NCBI GenBank assembly: GCA_030280995.1
Contig: JASXTE010000010.1
Span: 27,141,823-27,205,822, forward strand
Reading direction: 5' to 3'
From: Hemileia vastatrix
Lineage: Eukaryota; Basidiomycota; Pucciniomycetes; Pucciniales; Zaghouaniaceae
Length of the DNA: 64,000 bases
How positions within the stretch are numbered: position 1 is the stretch's first letter; each line of letters begins with the position of its first letter. A model generated the notes under the pieces. It had not been told where the DNA came from, did no database searches, and was given only the letters and a program-made list of their open reading frames with translations. Positions 31,333-43,417 of this stretch are shown piece by piece. The position numbers and the translations under genes were made by a program.

Positions 31333-32034
31333 ACTAGTGGGAAGATTTATATTTTACTTTGTACTTTATAAAAAAATAATCAAAGTTAGTCAATAATTGC
31401 TCCAAATAAAAAAAAAATTTTTTTAATTAATTAAATTATAGAAAAAAGAACTTTCAATATAAAGTAATAATTAAAAAATTAATTTTTTTTTTTTTTTTTA
31501 AAAAAAATGGATTGCAAGTTTAAATTGGGAATAACAAGTAAGTTAATTCAACCAATTAATTACCAATATTAAATATGGCAATATATTGGGACTAAGCACA
31601 ATGTACTTTTAAGTCAACCAAAATTAACAATAATTAATAATAAAAAAAATTAAATTAATAATTCAATTTGTATTAATAATAATGTCAATTCTTCTAGGAC
31701 TAAGAGGATTTAACACTCTATAATGGTCAACTAGGAAAAAAAAAATTTTTTTAAAAATTGAACACTTACACTCAGTGAATCAGCAATTAAGCCACAATCA
31801 CTGTTATTGCAATAAAAATATAGTAATATGAGTGAGAGGCGCAAAGGTGAACTTACTATAGTGATCGAAAAATCACTTCAAAATAATATAAAAATTAATA
31901 TTATATAAACCTAAGATGTCGAACCCAAGTTCGAAACACAGTCGCGGCAAAAGTTTCGTTTTGCTAGGTGGTCCGTGCGTTTTGTCGTTTGTCGCCAGGC
32001 TCGATCGTCGTCGTCGTTTGGAAAGGCCCCCAGT
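31333..32034 (-). other. Element B leader: primer-binding site and hairpins
   Basis: TGGGGGCC on the element strand at 32025-32032, two bases inside the 5' LTR border, is the probable primer-binding site. Hairpins: 31694-31734 (outer stem CTAG/CTAG), 31587-31620 (outer TGG/CCA, inner GACT/AGTC) and one near 31520-31560 with outer stem ATTGG/CCAAT and inner GAAT-AAC/GTT-ATTC. All keep an unpaired TT on the 5' side of the inner stem. The rest is AT-rich. Confidence 0.6.
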
Positions 32035-33170
32035 TGTCGGTCAGTCGTCTAGAAGAGATAAGAAAAGAGGGAAGAAATGAGAGGAGGAGAAGGAGGAAAG
32101 GAGTATGGGTAATAAAAGAAATAAAATTTAATAAAATTATTTAATTTATTGAGAGAAGGCAACGATGAGTGAGCTGAGAAGAGACAACAAATTGGTTTTA
32201 TAAATATTATTATTATTTAAGTAAGAGTTCTGCGCGGCAAACAATATAGTTACTATCAGACTTAAGGCAACCTTTAATTTGTTATATAGACTTTTAATTA
32301 GAATTGTATTACTAATAAAAAAAATATAAACGTAGTAAAATAGTTTTTAATTTGTTGAGTGTATAATAAGTGATAAGGCTACAGGGGATTATCCAAGGCC
32401 CTTTTATAGGCAATGGGTCCTCTGAAGCGCTACTATATCAGTAAATACAATGATTAGAAAGGAATAAAACAAACATATCAAAAGAGTAAATGAAACATAA
32501 CAATATAGAGAAAAACATGAAACAAATAATTAAAAACCCAATTAAGAATCCAATTTCCCCGCCATTAATCCCCAAATCAGTAAGTGACAATAGTGAATAA
32601 CTAAACAAGATTGGAAACATAGGAACTATGAGAAATATAATTCCCAACAGATGGTACATTCTGATTAGAGGACATTTTAAGTGAAACAAAAAATAATTTG
32701 ACGCAACAAAACAAGCAATTAATCTCAATTTAGTCCAAATTAATTTATTTGTTTTTTCTAACACAATTAAGGGTCAAAAGAAGTGTGCTTAATAATTGTT
32801 TAGTATCATATGAGAGGTATTAGTTAATATATAAATTTAAGTAATTAATTTAAATATATTATAAATCAAATTTACACTTGTAATTATAATATATGTTTTT
32901 TAATTAATTAAATATAAATTTATAATTATTAAATACATAAAAATGCGCCATTATTTGTAGAATATATTATATTATGCTCAATTTAATTGTATATAAAAAT
33001 ATATATAACCAATAAATTTAATGTAACATTTGTATATAATAAAATTCTTATATAATTTCATTATGCAATAAAATATTAAGTTATATTCATTAAATACAAG
33101 TCTTACCCACTCTTTAAGGTTTTATAATTTATATATCATTTACTGGACTCCTGGAATAGCCTGGCTGACA
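32035..33170 (-). repeat. 5' LTR and promoter of element B (1136 bp)
   Basis: Near-identical to 23993-25128. The TATA box TATAAAAGGG at 32399-32408 sits about 765 bp into the LTR on the element strand, so transcription probably starts some 30 bases farther, within CCTTGGATAATCCCCTGTAG or just beyond. Confidence 0.97.
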
Positions 33171-35476
33171 CTCACCATCAAAAAAGTGTCCAGAACAAGT
33201 TCGGCCGAACTTGTGCTGGACACTTTTGGTCAGGTGCAGTCATATGAGATCAATTCTGGCTATGGCAATGAAAAAAATTATTTGATAAAAAACTTCACTA
33301 GAAGTAGTTTTACATAGCCAAATTTTCTACCTAGAGTTCATCCAAACCACAGGTGCACAATTTTTTATCTTTAAAAAAAAGTCAATTTAGTACAATTTAT
33401 CCCTGATGGCTCTCATTTGCTTCAACACCTCTACTGGCCTTTCATAGTAGGAATATTACTTGAATTTTTTTCTTCATATTTGATCCCGTTAACTTAATTT
33501 TTTATTCCTAATATTGCTTTTGGATATCAATTAATAATTTTTAAAATAAACTATTTTCATATTTTTATACATTTATTTAATAATATTATTAATGGCATTA
33601 CATCACCTGGTATGCATTTGGAACGTGAGTTTTTTCTATACTTATAAAATTAATAATATAATGGCAAACAAAAATTAATCAAATTATATTTATGAGTGAG
33701 GAAAAAAGATAAAATACCAGTAGACATGTTTGTAAGAAATACTAGATAAACTGAAGAAAAATTCTACCATAGCTACTCTCCATCATAAAAGTGTCCAGCA
33801 CAAGTTCGGCCGAACTTGTGCTGGACACTTATGGTCAGGTGCAGTCAGATGGGATCAATTCTCTCTATGGAAATGAAGATAAATTTTTGATAAAAATTAC
33901 ACTAGAAGTAGTTTGATATGGCAAAATTTTCATGCTGAAGTTTTGGTAAAGCTAAAGTGGATTTTTTTTTATTTTTACAAAAAAAGAAAATTTAGTGCAA
34001 GTTTAGCCCTGATTGTGCTAATTTGATTCAACATCTCTTTTTTCTGTTTATGGCAGGAATTTAACTTGGATTTTAATTTTCATCTTTGATTTCTTTTATT
34101 TTACTTTATTCCTCTCATATTGCTTTTGGATAGAAGTTTATTTTTTGTAAAATAAATCATTTTCATATTTTTTTACCTTTATTTAATAATATTATAAAAG
34201 GTGTAACATCACCCAGTATTCATTCGGCACACAAGTTTTTGCTATACTGATAATATTAATAATATAATGGTGACAAAAAATTAATCAATTGATAAATATG
34301 AGTGAGGCACAAAGATTTAATAACAGTGGACATGTTTATAAGAAATTCCAGATGATTTAAAATGACTTGCACCCTGGCTACTCTCCATGATAAGAGTGTC
34401 CAGCACAAGTTTGGCCAAACTTGTGCTGGAGACTTTTGGTTACATGCCGTCAGATGCAATCAATTCTTTTTATGGAAATGAGACTGAATGATCACTCCAT
34501 CATTGCACTGAAAGTAGTTTTATATGGACAAATTGTCCCCCGGAAGTTTGTCCAAACCTAAGGTAGACAATTTTTTACTTTGGTAAAAAGTAAATTTGAT
34601 CCATGTTAATCAATGATGGTGCCCATTTTTTCTGAAGCCTCTACTGGCTCATGATAGCAGAAATTATACTTAATATCTTTATTTCATGTTTGATCTCTTT
34701 AATTTTAATTTTACCCTTTTATTTATCCTTTAGCTTTTAAATATCAATTTTATTTTGGTAAAACTGATAACTTTCACATTTTTTTACATTTATTATATAA
34801 TATTCTTAAAGTTGTAAAATCACACAGTGTACATTCAGTACAAATGTTGTTTCTATACTAAAAACATTAATAATATAATGGTGACTAAAAATAATCAAAT
34901 AATAAATATGGATGACACAGAAAGATCAAATACCCATAGACATTTTTAAAATGAATATAAGATTTCCTGAAGAAGACTTTCACCCTAGATACTCTCCATC
35001 ATAAAAGTGTCCAGCACAAGTTCAGCTGAGCTTGTTCTGGACACTTTTGGTTGCATGCAGTCAGATGGGATAAATTTACTCAATGGAAGTTAAAATGAAT
35101 TTTTGCTCAATCATTGCACAAGAAGTAGTTTTATACTGCTATACTATCCTCCTGATTTTTTTGAAAACCTCAGGTAGACACTTTTATTAATTAAAAAAAA
35201 TGAAAATTTATTCCAAATCTAGAACTGGTGGTGCAATTTTGGTCTGAAAACTCAAATTTTCTTTGATGGCAGAAATTTTATTTGAATGTTTAATTTCATA
35301 TTTAATCACTTTTGTTTTACATTTTTATTCCTCTTTTTGCTTTCAAATATCAATTTATTTTTTGTAAAACTAATACTTTTCATTTTTTTTTACTTTTATT
35401 TAATAAGATTATTAAAGATGTAGCATTTCCCAGTATGCATTTGGCTTATAATTTTTTTAATACTAATAACATTAAT
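33171..35476 (+). repeat. Satellite array, 605-bp units with palindromes, between B and C
   Basis: Four units with palindrome centres near 33205, 33809, 34414 and 35026 (spacing 603-612 bp). Each unit has a long palindrome (arm GTGTCCAGCACAAGTTCGG and its complement), then CAGTCAGATGGGATCAATTCTC, a second imperfect inverted repeat, an AT-rich half and ATGAGTGAGGCACAAAGAT. No coding potential. Element C is inserted at TTAAT (35472-35476). Confidence 0.9.
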
Positions 35477-36277
35477 TGTCAGCCAGGCTACTAGACTTAC
35501 CCAGTGAAATAATTAATTATTTACTGGATGAAGCCGCACCTTATCATTTTAATTATTTAATTATAAATTAGTTACATTAAAATTACTTATAATAAATTAA
35601 CTAATTACAGAATGATAAAATTTAATGAATAATTAAAATTAAATATAAAATTGTCCCTTATATTTTTTCTCTAACACCGTGCTCATTTGACAGGTTGGAA
35701 GAAATAAAGATTTATATTAAAAAATAGATTTTAAATTAAAAAAAGATTTTAATATTCAAATAATATTAAAATATATACAAAAATTCAAATTTCTTATTTA
35801 GAATTGACTTCTACAGTAAATATTAAATAAATTGATGTATTTCTGACATACTCTGTAAATACATCTTTTTTACGCCTTCTTTTCAGAACAACTTTATTAT
35901 TTGAAAATACTCCTTCTGGAATATTCTTTTTCTCTCTCTCTCATACTACTGTTTTCAGAATTTGATTTCCATGCTTTGTCCCTCCTTTGCCTATATAAGG
36001 CCTCTCTTTTTGTTGTTTTTTATTCATTCCTTTACTACATTATTTTATTACAATTACAAACAACAAACTTATTCCTATATTTTAAAACATTAGTATTTAC
36101 AATAACATAGTTCTGATCTATAAATTATATCAATATTTTAAATCTACCTCTTTTATTTGAGTAATTAAATCACTTAGATTTAGAAATACGTACCAAATTG
36201 TTGAGAATCCATTTTAACCCTTAAAACTCTCGTAAAACTTCATACCAAATCTTCTAGACCAAAAGTGTACCTTGAAA
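35477..36277 (+). repeat. 5' LTR and promoter of element C (801 bp)
   Basis: Starts TGTCAGCCAGG and ends CCTTGAAA, where the 3' copy has CCTTGACA. TATA box TATATAAGG at 35992-36000 in the context TTTGCCTATATAAGGCC shared with the A/B LTRs. Confidence 0.95.
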
Positions 36278-37345
36278 ATTGTGAACCTTTCCGAAATATC
36301 AACGGCGCAACGTTAATTGAGACGTAATCGAAGGGACCATCGGTGTACAAGTACCTGTAAAGGACGAGAGAGGCGAGAAAACGACAAACGTCATACGTCA
36401 CGTGACAACAGTTTTGCTGCGAACAGGAATCGAACCGCGCTCCAAAACTTAGGTTCATATACTGACTAAACGTCGTATATATTGTGGTAATTATTGATAT
36501 TACTATTTGTGGGTTACTCTTCACTCTTCATTTGCTACGTATTTCCTTTTACTCAGCACTCTGTAAGTGGCATTAATTTGCTCATTTTACAGGGGGAGGT
36601 GTCTGGTAATTGGATTTTACTTTTATTATTATATTTTTATTTTATTTTTCCTGGTTGACCATAATAGAGCAATAAGTGTTCTTAGTCCCAGAAGTAATAA
36701 AATAATTATATTTTAATATTAATTATTATAATTTTTCAGTTGACATTTGTCCTGACTAATTTTAATTTTAATTGTTCCAGTTGACAAATTGTCCTGAAAA
36801 TAATATTTTTTTTAATTTATATATAATTAATATTTAATTACTTCAGTTGACTTTGAGTCCTGGGAATTCAATAAATATTTTAATTAATAAAACTCACATT
36901 TAATTATTTCAGTTGACATTAAGTCCTGGTAATTAAGTGATCAAGCTTAATAAAATTTTAAAATAAAAACTTATATTTAATTACTTCAGTTGACATTAAG
37001 TCCTGGTAGTTAAGTTATCAGTTTAATAAAATTTTGTTAAATTAATAAAAATTCATATTTAATTACTTCAGTTGACATTAAGTCCTGGTAATAAATTAGT
37101 TGATTTAAATCCTGAAAATAATTAATTAAAATTATTAATAAAAATTTTAATTTATTTCTACAGTTGATTATATTATAATCCTGGTTTTAAATTATTTTTT
37201 GAATTAATAAATTAATTTTATTTAGTTGATTTTTTATCATAAAAAGATTTTTTTATTTTATTTTATTTCTGTTAAATAAAAATTAAAAATAAAAAGACTA
37301 ATTAATCTTATTGTCTCTTTTTCTTCATTTCAGTTAAATCTTAAA
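36278..37345 (+). other. Element C leader
   Basis: About 1.07 kb between the LTR and the gag ATG. The first 200 bases resemble the B leader in outline (AACCTTTCC, TTTTGCTGCGA, TTAGGTTCATATA). From 36652 to 37183 lie nine hairpin modules. Just before the ATG, a pyrimidine-rich stretch ends TTTCAG (about 37333), which could act as a splice acceptor for a leader intron; no donor can be chosen with confidence. Confidence 0.6.
36652..37183 (+). repeat. Nine hairpin modules in the element C leader
   Basis: Each reads outer stem, unpaired TT, inner stem starting GA and closing TC, outer stem. Positions: 36652-36692 (outer CTGG/CCAG), 36737-36754 (inner GACA/TGTC), 36778-36796 (GACAA/TTGTC), 36844-36862 (GACT/AGTC), 36910-36928, 36987-37005 and 37069-37087 (GAC/GTC, loop ATTAA), 37098-37114 (GATTT/AAATC), 37161-37183 (GATTATA/TATAATC). 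The outer stem is CAG/CTG in most. Copies are about 35-80 bp apart. Confidence 0.85.
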
Positions 37346-38962
37346 ATGACTGACCAAAGTGGTTCTGCTGCACGTGAAGAAGAACTAGACTTAATTGATT
37401 ATGATGAGCCTACTTCTGTAAGTTCTCCTTTAACAAGAAGAATTTCTCAAACTAATAAATCCTTGCCCCAAACAGGATGTAGAGATGGAAGAAGTAGAAA
37501 TCCTAGTGGACACAACTCAGGATCAGAAGCCTATGATAAGCCCACCAGAAGAGCTTCCAAGAGGCTTCAGGATAAAAAAGATGCCATTGTCTCAGCAGGT
37601 AAAGAATCTGTCTACTCACATAAAAGAGTTAAGGACAGAAAGCTTGAGACTAAAGGTAAGGGTAGATGCTTTGGAAGAAAAGGTGAGAAGAACAGATACT
37701 TTTCTCCAAGAGAAGAAGAAATCTCTTCCTCCCAGGGATCAACAACAATTGGCTCCCCAGTCCCAAGAGAAGGTGGAAGTGTCCAAGTGGCAGTGGGACT
37801 GGCTAAACACTCAGTGGGACTACCTGGCTTAAAACCAGCATCAGTTACCTCAGGCAGGTCCATCAAGGCCCAACCAGGTCAACCCCACTCCTCCCCACCC
37901 TTATCAAGGAGGCAAAAGAAGGAGAAAGCCCAATATGGTGATACCCAGAAAACCCTGGTACGTCCCTCTATTGATTCTCAAGTGCCTTTTCTTGTGGCTG
38001 ACTCTGTTCCTTCCGGTAAATCTGGAAGGGAGGATGAAACCTTGAGACCTATAGAGGCTGGGAATAATAGACAGATATCTCATGTATCTAATCCATTACT
38101 TTTAATTGCTACCTCAATGATTAATCCTGATATGGCTGTGATTGATGAAACTCTTGACCCTGAGTTCTATGAGAGTCTGGAAAGTTACTCAGTTTCCTTA
38201 TTGAGAAACACTCCAGATGTAGAAAGAATTAATGATGAGAACTTGAGAGATATTATTTCCAAGCAAAATCATATAAAGAACAATATGCAATTGACTCAGA
38301 AATATAATAGTTTGTTAACTGATAAGGGTTATCAAGCATTAAGAAGTGAAGCACAGAGAGTCTCTGATGAATTGTCTCATTACAAAGCAACCCATGAAAA
38401 GAAAGTTGCTTTATGGCAAAATATAAAAAATGATTTGTCTAAACTAAAAGATACTGTATCTGCCTGTTGCAAGGAGGTAGAGGTAGATAAGATAAATCTG
38501 AAAAGATTGAATGACCATTTGTCATCTTTTCAAAATAAAAATCAGTTATCTTTTGCAACTATCAATGAGAGTTTATCTAGTCTTCCAAGAATGAAAACAA
38601 GACTAACAACCATTGAAGAAAAATTGAACTCATTGTTAAATGACCAAAAATATTCTGACTTTTCTGTGAAGGAACATATAGTGCAGGATGCTCAAATAGT
38701 ACCTGTGGCTAGTTCATCTAAAGTAAAAATAGCTCCAGAAATACCTGTTGATAACACTGAGTTTCCATCAAAAACTGATGATGCACCAGGATCTGCAACA
38801 GAAGGATTAAACAATGAGATTTCAGCCCAATTAGAGAAATTACAGCTGCTTCTTACTCAGAAACAAGCTAGTACTAAGGAGACTCCTTCAAATCAAAAAA
38901 GTTGGCCAAACCTTGACCAGTACCTAACAGTTGATGGTGATTCTTCCTCTGATTGGCAATAA
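37346..38962 (+). pseudogene. Element C gag, first open segment (538 codons)
   Basis: Gag N-terminus from MTDQSGSAAREEE: acidic start, basic RRASKRLQDKK block, low-complexity Ser/Gly/Pro region and a helical region (about residues 250-430), then the start of the capsid (SWPNLDQYLTVDGDSSSDWQ). TAA at 38960-38962 replaces the His codon of B (DWQHF). The frame reopens at once, so this is one point of damage in an otherwise collinear frame. Confidence 0.85.
37485..37832 (+). CDS. Overlapping ORF inside element C gag (+1 frame, 115 codons, shortened)
   Basis: Same +1 frame as in A and B. Conserved blocks LPRGFRIKKMPLSQQ, NLSTHIKELRTE, VDALEEKV and W-Q-W-D-W-L. TAA at 37830-37832 ends it after DYLA. 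Beyond that stop the +1 frame still matches the A/B tail (GPSRP..., PPHPYQ, basic cluster, terminal PW), so the stop looks like a recent truncation of a longer protein. Function unknown. Confidence 0.65.
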   Translation: MEEVEILVDTTQDQKPMISPPEELPRGFRIKKMPLSQQVKNLSTHIKELRTESLRLKVRVDALEEKVRRTDTFLQEKKKSLPPRDQQQLAPQSQEKVEVSKWQWDWLNTQWDYLA

Positions 38963-39598
38963 TTTATTTGCAGAATTGATAACCTAAAAAATTCTTACAA
39001 ACTCCCAGATGAGGAAATTGTGTCCAAGTTAATTTCTTTGTTCACTAATGTTGCCCTGATGTGGTATGAATCTGTTCTCCTGGATGGGAATGACTACTCA
39101 TGGGAGGATTGGAAGATTTTATTTAAAGCACAATTTGGTGGCTCCAAGTTCAGAATGGCTCAACAAAGGCAGTATGAGGAAACTATATATAGCTCTTCTA
39201 CTGATAAAACTATTGAGTTTTTAATGAAACTTGTAAAAATCTTAAGGGCAATGGACCCAAATATGGAGGTTGATTTATGGAAGGACAGGATCCTCTATAA
39301 ATTACCAATGTCTCTGAGAGACTTGATAGTGGCTAGGACTGAGTTTTCCAAAGAACCCTCTTCTTTCATTAATACTTGCAATGAGATACTTCTAAGCAAT
39401 AAGTATGATTCCAGAAGATTCATTCCTAGGACCCCTTTGGAGAAACCCTCCACTTACCAACAGAAACCTCTGGAAAAGGTTGGTAAAACTTCTGCCCCTG
39501 TTGCACCAAAGAAGTATGCAACAAACACTTGCTTCAAGTGCAACAAGCCTTGGCAGAAAGGCCATGTTTGTGACAAGAAGATAAATCTTGTAGAATAA
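38963..39598 (+). pseudogene. Element C gag, capsid and zinc knuckle segment
   Basis: In frame with the first segment. Carries the capsid core (LMWYESVLLDGNDYSWEDW, FGGSKFRMAQQ) and zinc knuckle CFKCNKPWQKGHVC. Ends at TAA 39596-39598, a C-to-T change of the Gln codon in LVEQ of B. Confidence 0.85.
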
Positions 39599-39622
39599 AC
39601 AGCGGAACATGCTGATGACACA

Positions 39623-42600
39623 GTGGTACTGGATGATACATCAAGTGATTGTGCCAGCAATATTTCATATGAATCTCAACAAGAAATCTTGATGCTGGAA
39701 GAGGATATCCATTATTTAAATACTATTGACATTGATAATAATGATTTATCTACAGTTGAAGATGCTGAGATCATAAAGAACATTGAGGATAACTCAATTA
39801 TTATTGCCCCTCTTAAGGCACCAGTCTTGATCAATGGAACCAGCATTGAAGTTGTTCTGGATTCTGGAGCTGGAGGAAGAGTAGTATCTGAAAAAGCCCT
39901 TGCTTCAGTAGATCAAGACTATAAATCTAAACTGATGCCTATCATTTCTGAAAATTGGAGAGGGTATGGCTCTGTTTTATCCCCCATTGGGAAATACAAA
40001 GCCACAGTGTTTTTTAAATATAACCATGGTTTTGTAAGAGCTATTTGTGATTTTTTTGTCATGAAAAATGATAACTTGAGCAATTGTTTTATTGTAGGGA
40101 ATGATATTTTAACCAAGTATGGAATAAAATTGGATCCTTCAAACCAATGTTTCACAATGGGGATGAATGGGAAGAGAAAATTTAAGATTTCCTCCCCTAA
40201 AAAATTAGTAAAACCAGAATTGAACACATGTAATTCTGTGGTTCAATATAAAGGAAGATCTACAAAGGAAATGCATGCCCTTATGTCTGAAATTGACAAT
40301 GCTTCTTTTGGAGAACAACTTTCTGGTGAGGATAAAGAGTCCATCATTAACTTGATAAAATCCTTTCCTATGGCCTTTGCTCATGGGTCACATGAACTGG
40401 GATTAGTTAAAGAGAAAATGAAACTTTTATTGTCTTGCCCATTAACTGGTATTCCACCTAGTTTAAAGAAGAAGCCTTATCCTGCTTCTCCCACAAAGAG
40501 AAAAGATATTGAAGACAATATCTCTACCCTTTTAAAAATGAATATTATTGAAAAGGTAGTTGAATCACCTAAATATTGTGTTATCTCACCTGTCCTAATT
40601 TCTTATGAGAAAGATAAAGCCAGGTTATGTGGTGATTATAGAGCACTAAACACTTATACTGTTGATTATATCTACCCTTTACCTAGAATCAGCTCTATAC
40701 ATGCTACTTTACAGGGTGCTAAATATATCAGCTGTTTGGATGGTAACAAAGGATATCACCAGGTACCTGTTGAGAAAAATTCTCAGAATTTTCTGATGAT
40801 TGCCACTCATATGGGTATTTATAAGTATATTAGGATGCCATTTGGCCCTAAAAATGCCCCTTCAGTTTTCCAAAAAGTAATGGATAACACATTCCATCAA
40901 GAGATAATTGAAGGATGGCTGATGGTTTATATTGATGATATCATTATATTCTCAAAAACATTTGAGGACCATCTTAAACACCTGTGTAAAGTATTCCAGA
41001 AAATGGATGAAATAAATATGACACTTGCTTTGAAGAAATGTAAATTTGGTTTCCATTCTTTAAAAGTTCTTGGTCATGTTGTTTCAGGCTTACAGATATG
41101 TGTTGACCAGAACAAAGTGGCAGCCATACAACAGGTGAAGGCTCCTACAACAGTGAGAGAGCTCCAAAGTTTTTTGGGAATGTGTGGATACTATAGACAG
41201 TATATTAAAAATTACCAAGTCATAGCTTTACCCCTTACCCAATTAACTAGAAAGGATGTTGCTTTTGTCTGGAATAGTGAAAGACAAAGAGCCTTTGACA
41301 CTATGAAACACTGTTTGATGTCAGCACCAATTCTTGCTTTACCTGACTTTAATCAAACATTTGCTTTGTACACTGATGCCAGTTTCATTGGTCTTGGTTC
41401 TGCCCTCCATCAAAAACAAGTGATAAATGATAAAGTTTCAGAATTAGTAATTTGTTATATTTCAAGAACCTTGAGAAATAGTGAATTGAAATATGGTGCT
41501 ACTCAATTAGAGTGTTTAGCTGTAGTATGGGCTCTAGAAAAGCTTCATTATTACCTAGATGACCAGAAATTTGAACTTGTCACTGACTGCAGTGCAGTTA
41601 AATCCCTTTTAAACTTGAAAACACCTAACAGACATATGTTCAGATGGCAGCTGGCTGTTCAAGAGTACAGAGAGAGAATGACAATTATTCATAGGGCTGG
41701 TATTTTTCACTCAAATGTGGATATGTTATCTAGGTTACCTTTGCCAAATAATGACTCTAATCCTGCGTATGATCCTGAGGACAAAATTATTCATATACAT
41801 GAAATATATGTGGTTGATATGGAGGAAGAGCTATTACAGCTTATTTTGGAATCATATGATAAGGACACTGACTTGAAAAAGTTATGCACCATATTAAATG
41901 ATCCAAAGAATGCTTCAATACAAGCATTAATTAAAACCCTTCCACCAAAGTACCAAAAAGCTTTGGAAAAAGGTAAATTTTCAATTGATGAAGGATATCT
42001 ATATTATAGAAGAAAGTTGAGTAATGTTATTGTTATTCCTCTTTCTATGAAAGAAATCATTTTGAAAATTTGTCATGATGACATATTAGCTGGACATTTT
42101 GATCTTGACAAAACAATGATCAGAATTAAGAACACTGCTTGGTGGGCTAATATGTCTGAAGACACAAAATTATATGTTGAATCTTGTGATTCTTGCCAAA
42201 AATCAAAAAGATTAACTGGTAAAAGAGCAGGATTAATGCAACATATTGAACCTCCTGATGCTCCATGGCAAATAATAAACATGGATTTTGTAATAGTATT
42301 ACCTATTGCTGGTAAAGACAGTTATAACTCTTGTTGGGTTATTGTGGACAGATTCACAAAAATGTGTAAATTTATCCCTACCCACAAGGATGTTTCCACT
42401 AAAGAATTATCTTTCTTATGGTGGTCTCATATGTTTAATACTGCTGGTTTTCCTAAAGCCATAATCTCTGACAGAGACCCTAAATTTACTTCTGAATTTT
42501 GGATGTCTCTGATGGATGTTTGTGGTTGTGATCTGAAACTTTCTACTGCCCATCACCCTCAGACTGATGGTTTAGCTGAAAGAATGATTCAGACTTTAGA

Positions 42601-43417
42601 GGACATGATAAAAAGATATTGTGCCTTTGGCCTTGAATATAAAGATAATGACAGATTCACTCATGATTTGGTTACCTTACTTCCTGGGTTAGAATTTTCT
42701 TATAATAGCACTGTTCATTCTGTTACCCAAAGAAAGCCTTTTGAGCTCTGGCTTGGATATGTTCCAAATACTCCTGCCCAAATTCTCAATAACAAAATAC
42801 CTAAATTGGATATACATCCTGGTGTAAAATCTTTTCTTCAAATGCAACAACTATGTAGAAATCATGCTCAAAAATGTATTGAAAAATCATTTGAATATGA
42901 GAAGAAAAGATGGGACAAATCCCATAAAGAATACACTTTTAAAAAGGGTGATGAAGTGTTGATTTCTACAGTCCACTTCAACTTACAAGGTAATAACAAA
43001 TTGAAATATCCATTTGTTGGTCCATTTGTTGTCAGAAGAATGATTGGAGATAATGCAGTTGAAGTTATTCTGTATTCCCCATATGACAGAAAACATCCTG
43101 TTTTTCCAATATCTCTTTTGAAACCTTACGCATCCAATAGTGATTTATTTCCAAAAAGGAGGGGTAGACCAAAGAAAACCCCAAATGAAATCACTGAAAC
43201 AGCAGAAATTGAAAAAATTCTAAATGACAGAATATTCACTGCTGAAAAAGGTACAGAATACTTATTGAGATTCAAGAATAAATCATCTGAATATGATTCT
43301 TGGATACCTGGCAAGGAGATATCTAATCCTCCTACTCTACTAAAAAAGTATAAAAAAAAAATCATAGCATTTTTTTATTGTTTTTTTAGAGTGAGGGAGT
43401 GTCAGCCAGGCTACTAG
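39623..43417 (+). pseudogene. Element C Pro-Pol segment (1264 codons), intact domains
   Basis: Protease (VVLDSGAGGRVV near residue 80), RT (MVYIDDIIIFSKT), RNase H (LYTDASFIGLGSAL; TDCSAVKSLL), integrase (HHCC, MDFVIVLP, ISDRDPKF, HPQTDGLAERM), GPY/F (PFVGPFVV), AT-hook-like RRGRPKK and chromodomain, in one frame and with every catalytic residue. In the lysine run near 43350 two As are missing compared with B, so the normal stop is skipped and the frame runs through the polypurine tract into the LTR (end RVRECQPGY). It lacks its own natural start, because it is the continuation of gag. Confidence 0.9.
43388..43399 (+). promoter_or_regulatory. Polypurine tract of element C
   Basis: AGAGTGAGGGAG immediately before the 3' LTR TGTC. 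Confidence 0.8.

Larger units (their letters stand above)
23993..33170 (-). mobile_element. Element B: complete chromodomain Ty3/gypsy retrotransposon
   Basis: Minus-strand element of 9178 bp with two 1136-bp LTRs (23993-25128, 32035-33170), a 5-bp target duplication CTCAC (23988-23992 and 33171-33175), primer-binding site, hairpin leader, one uninterrupted gag-pol frame and polypurine tract. The flanks rejoin into a satellite unit (...CTAGATACTCAC + CATCA...AAGTGTCC), which confirms the ends. By eye only one difference separates the two LTRs (C at 24746 against G at 32788), so insertion is very recent. Every part needed for autonomous movement is visible. Confidence 0.97.

Noticed and set aside
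36420..36450. B-box-like GGAATCGAACC (GGTTCGATTCC on the minus strand) in the element C leader, hinting at a tRNA gene
   Set aside because: The T-stem does not pair at inner positions, no A box, anticodon arm or terminator follows, and A/B have only TCGAAC at the matching spot. Treated as leader sequence.
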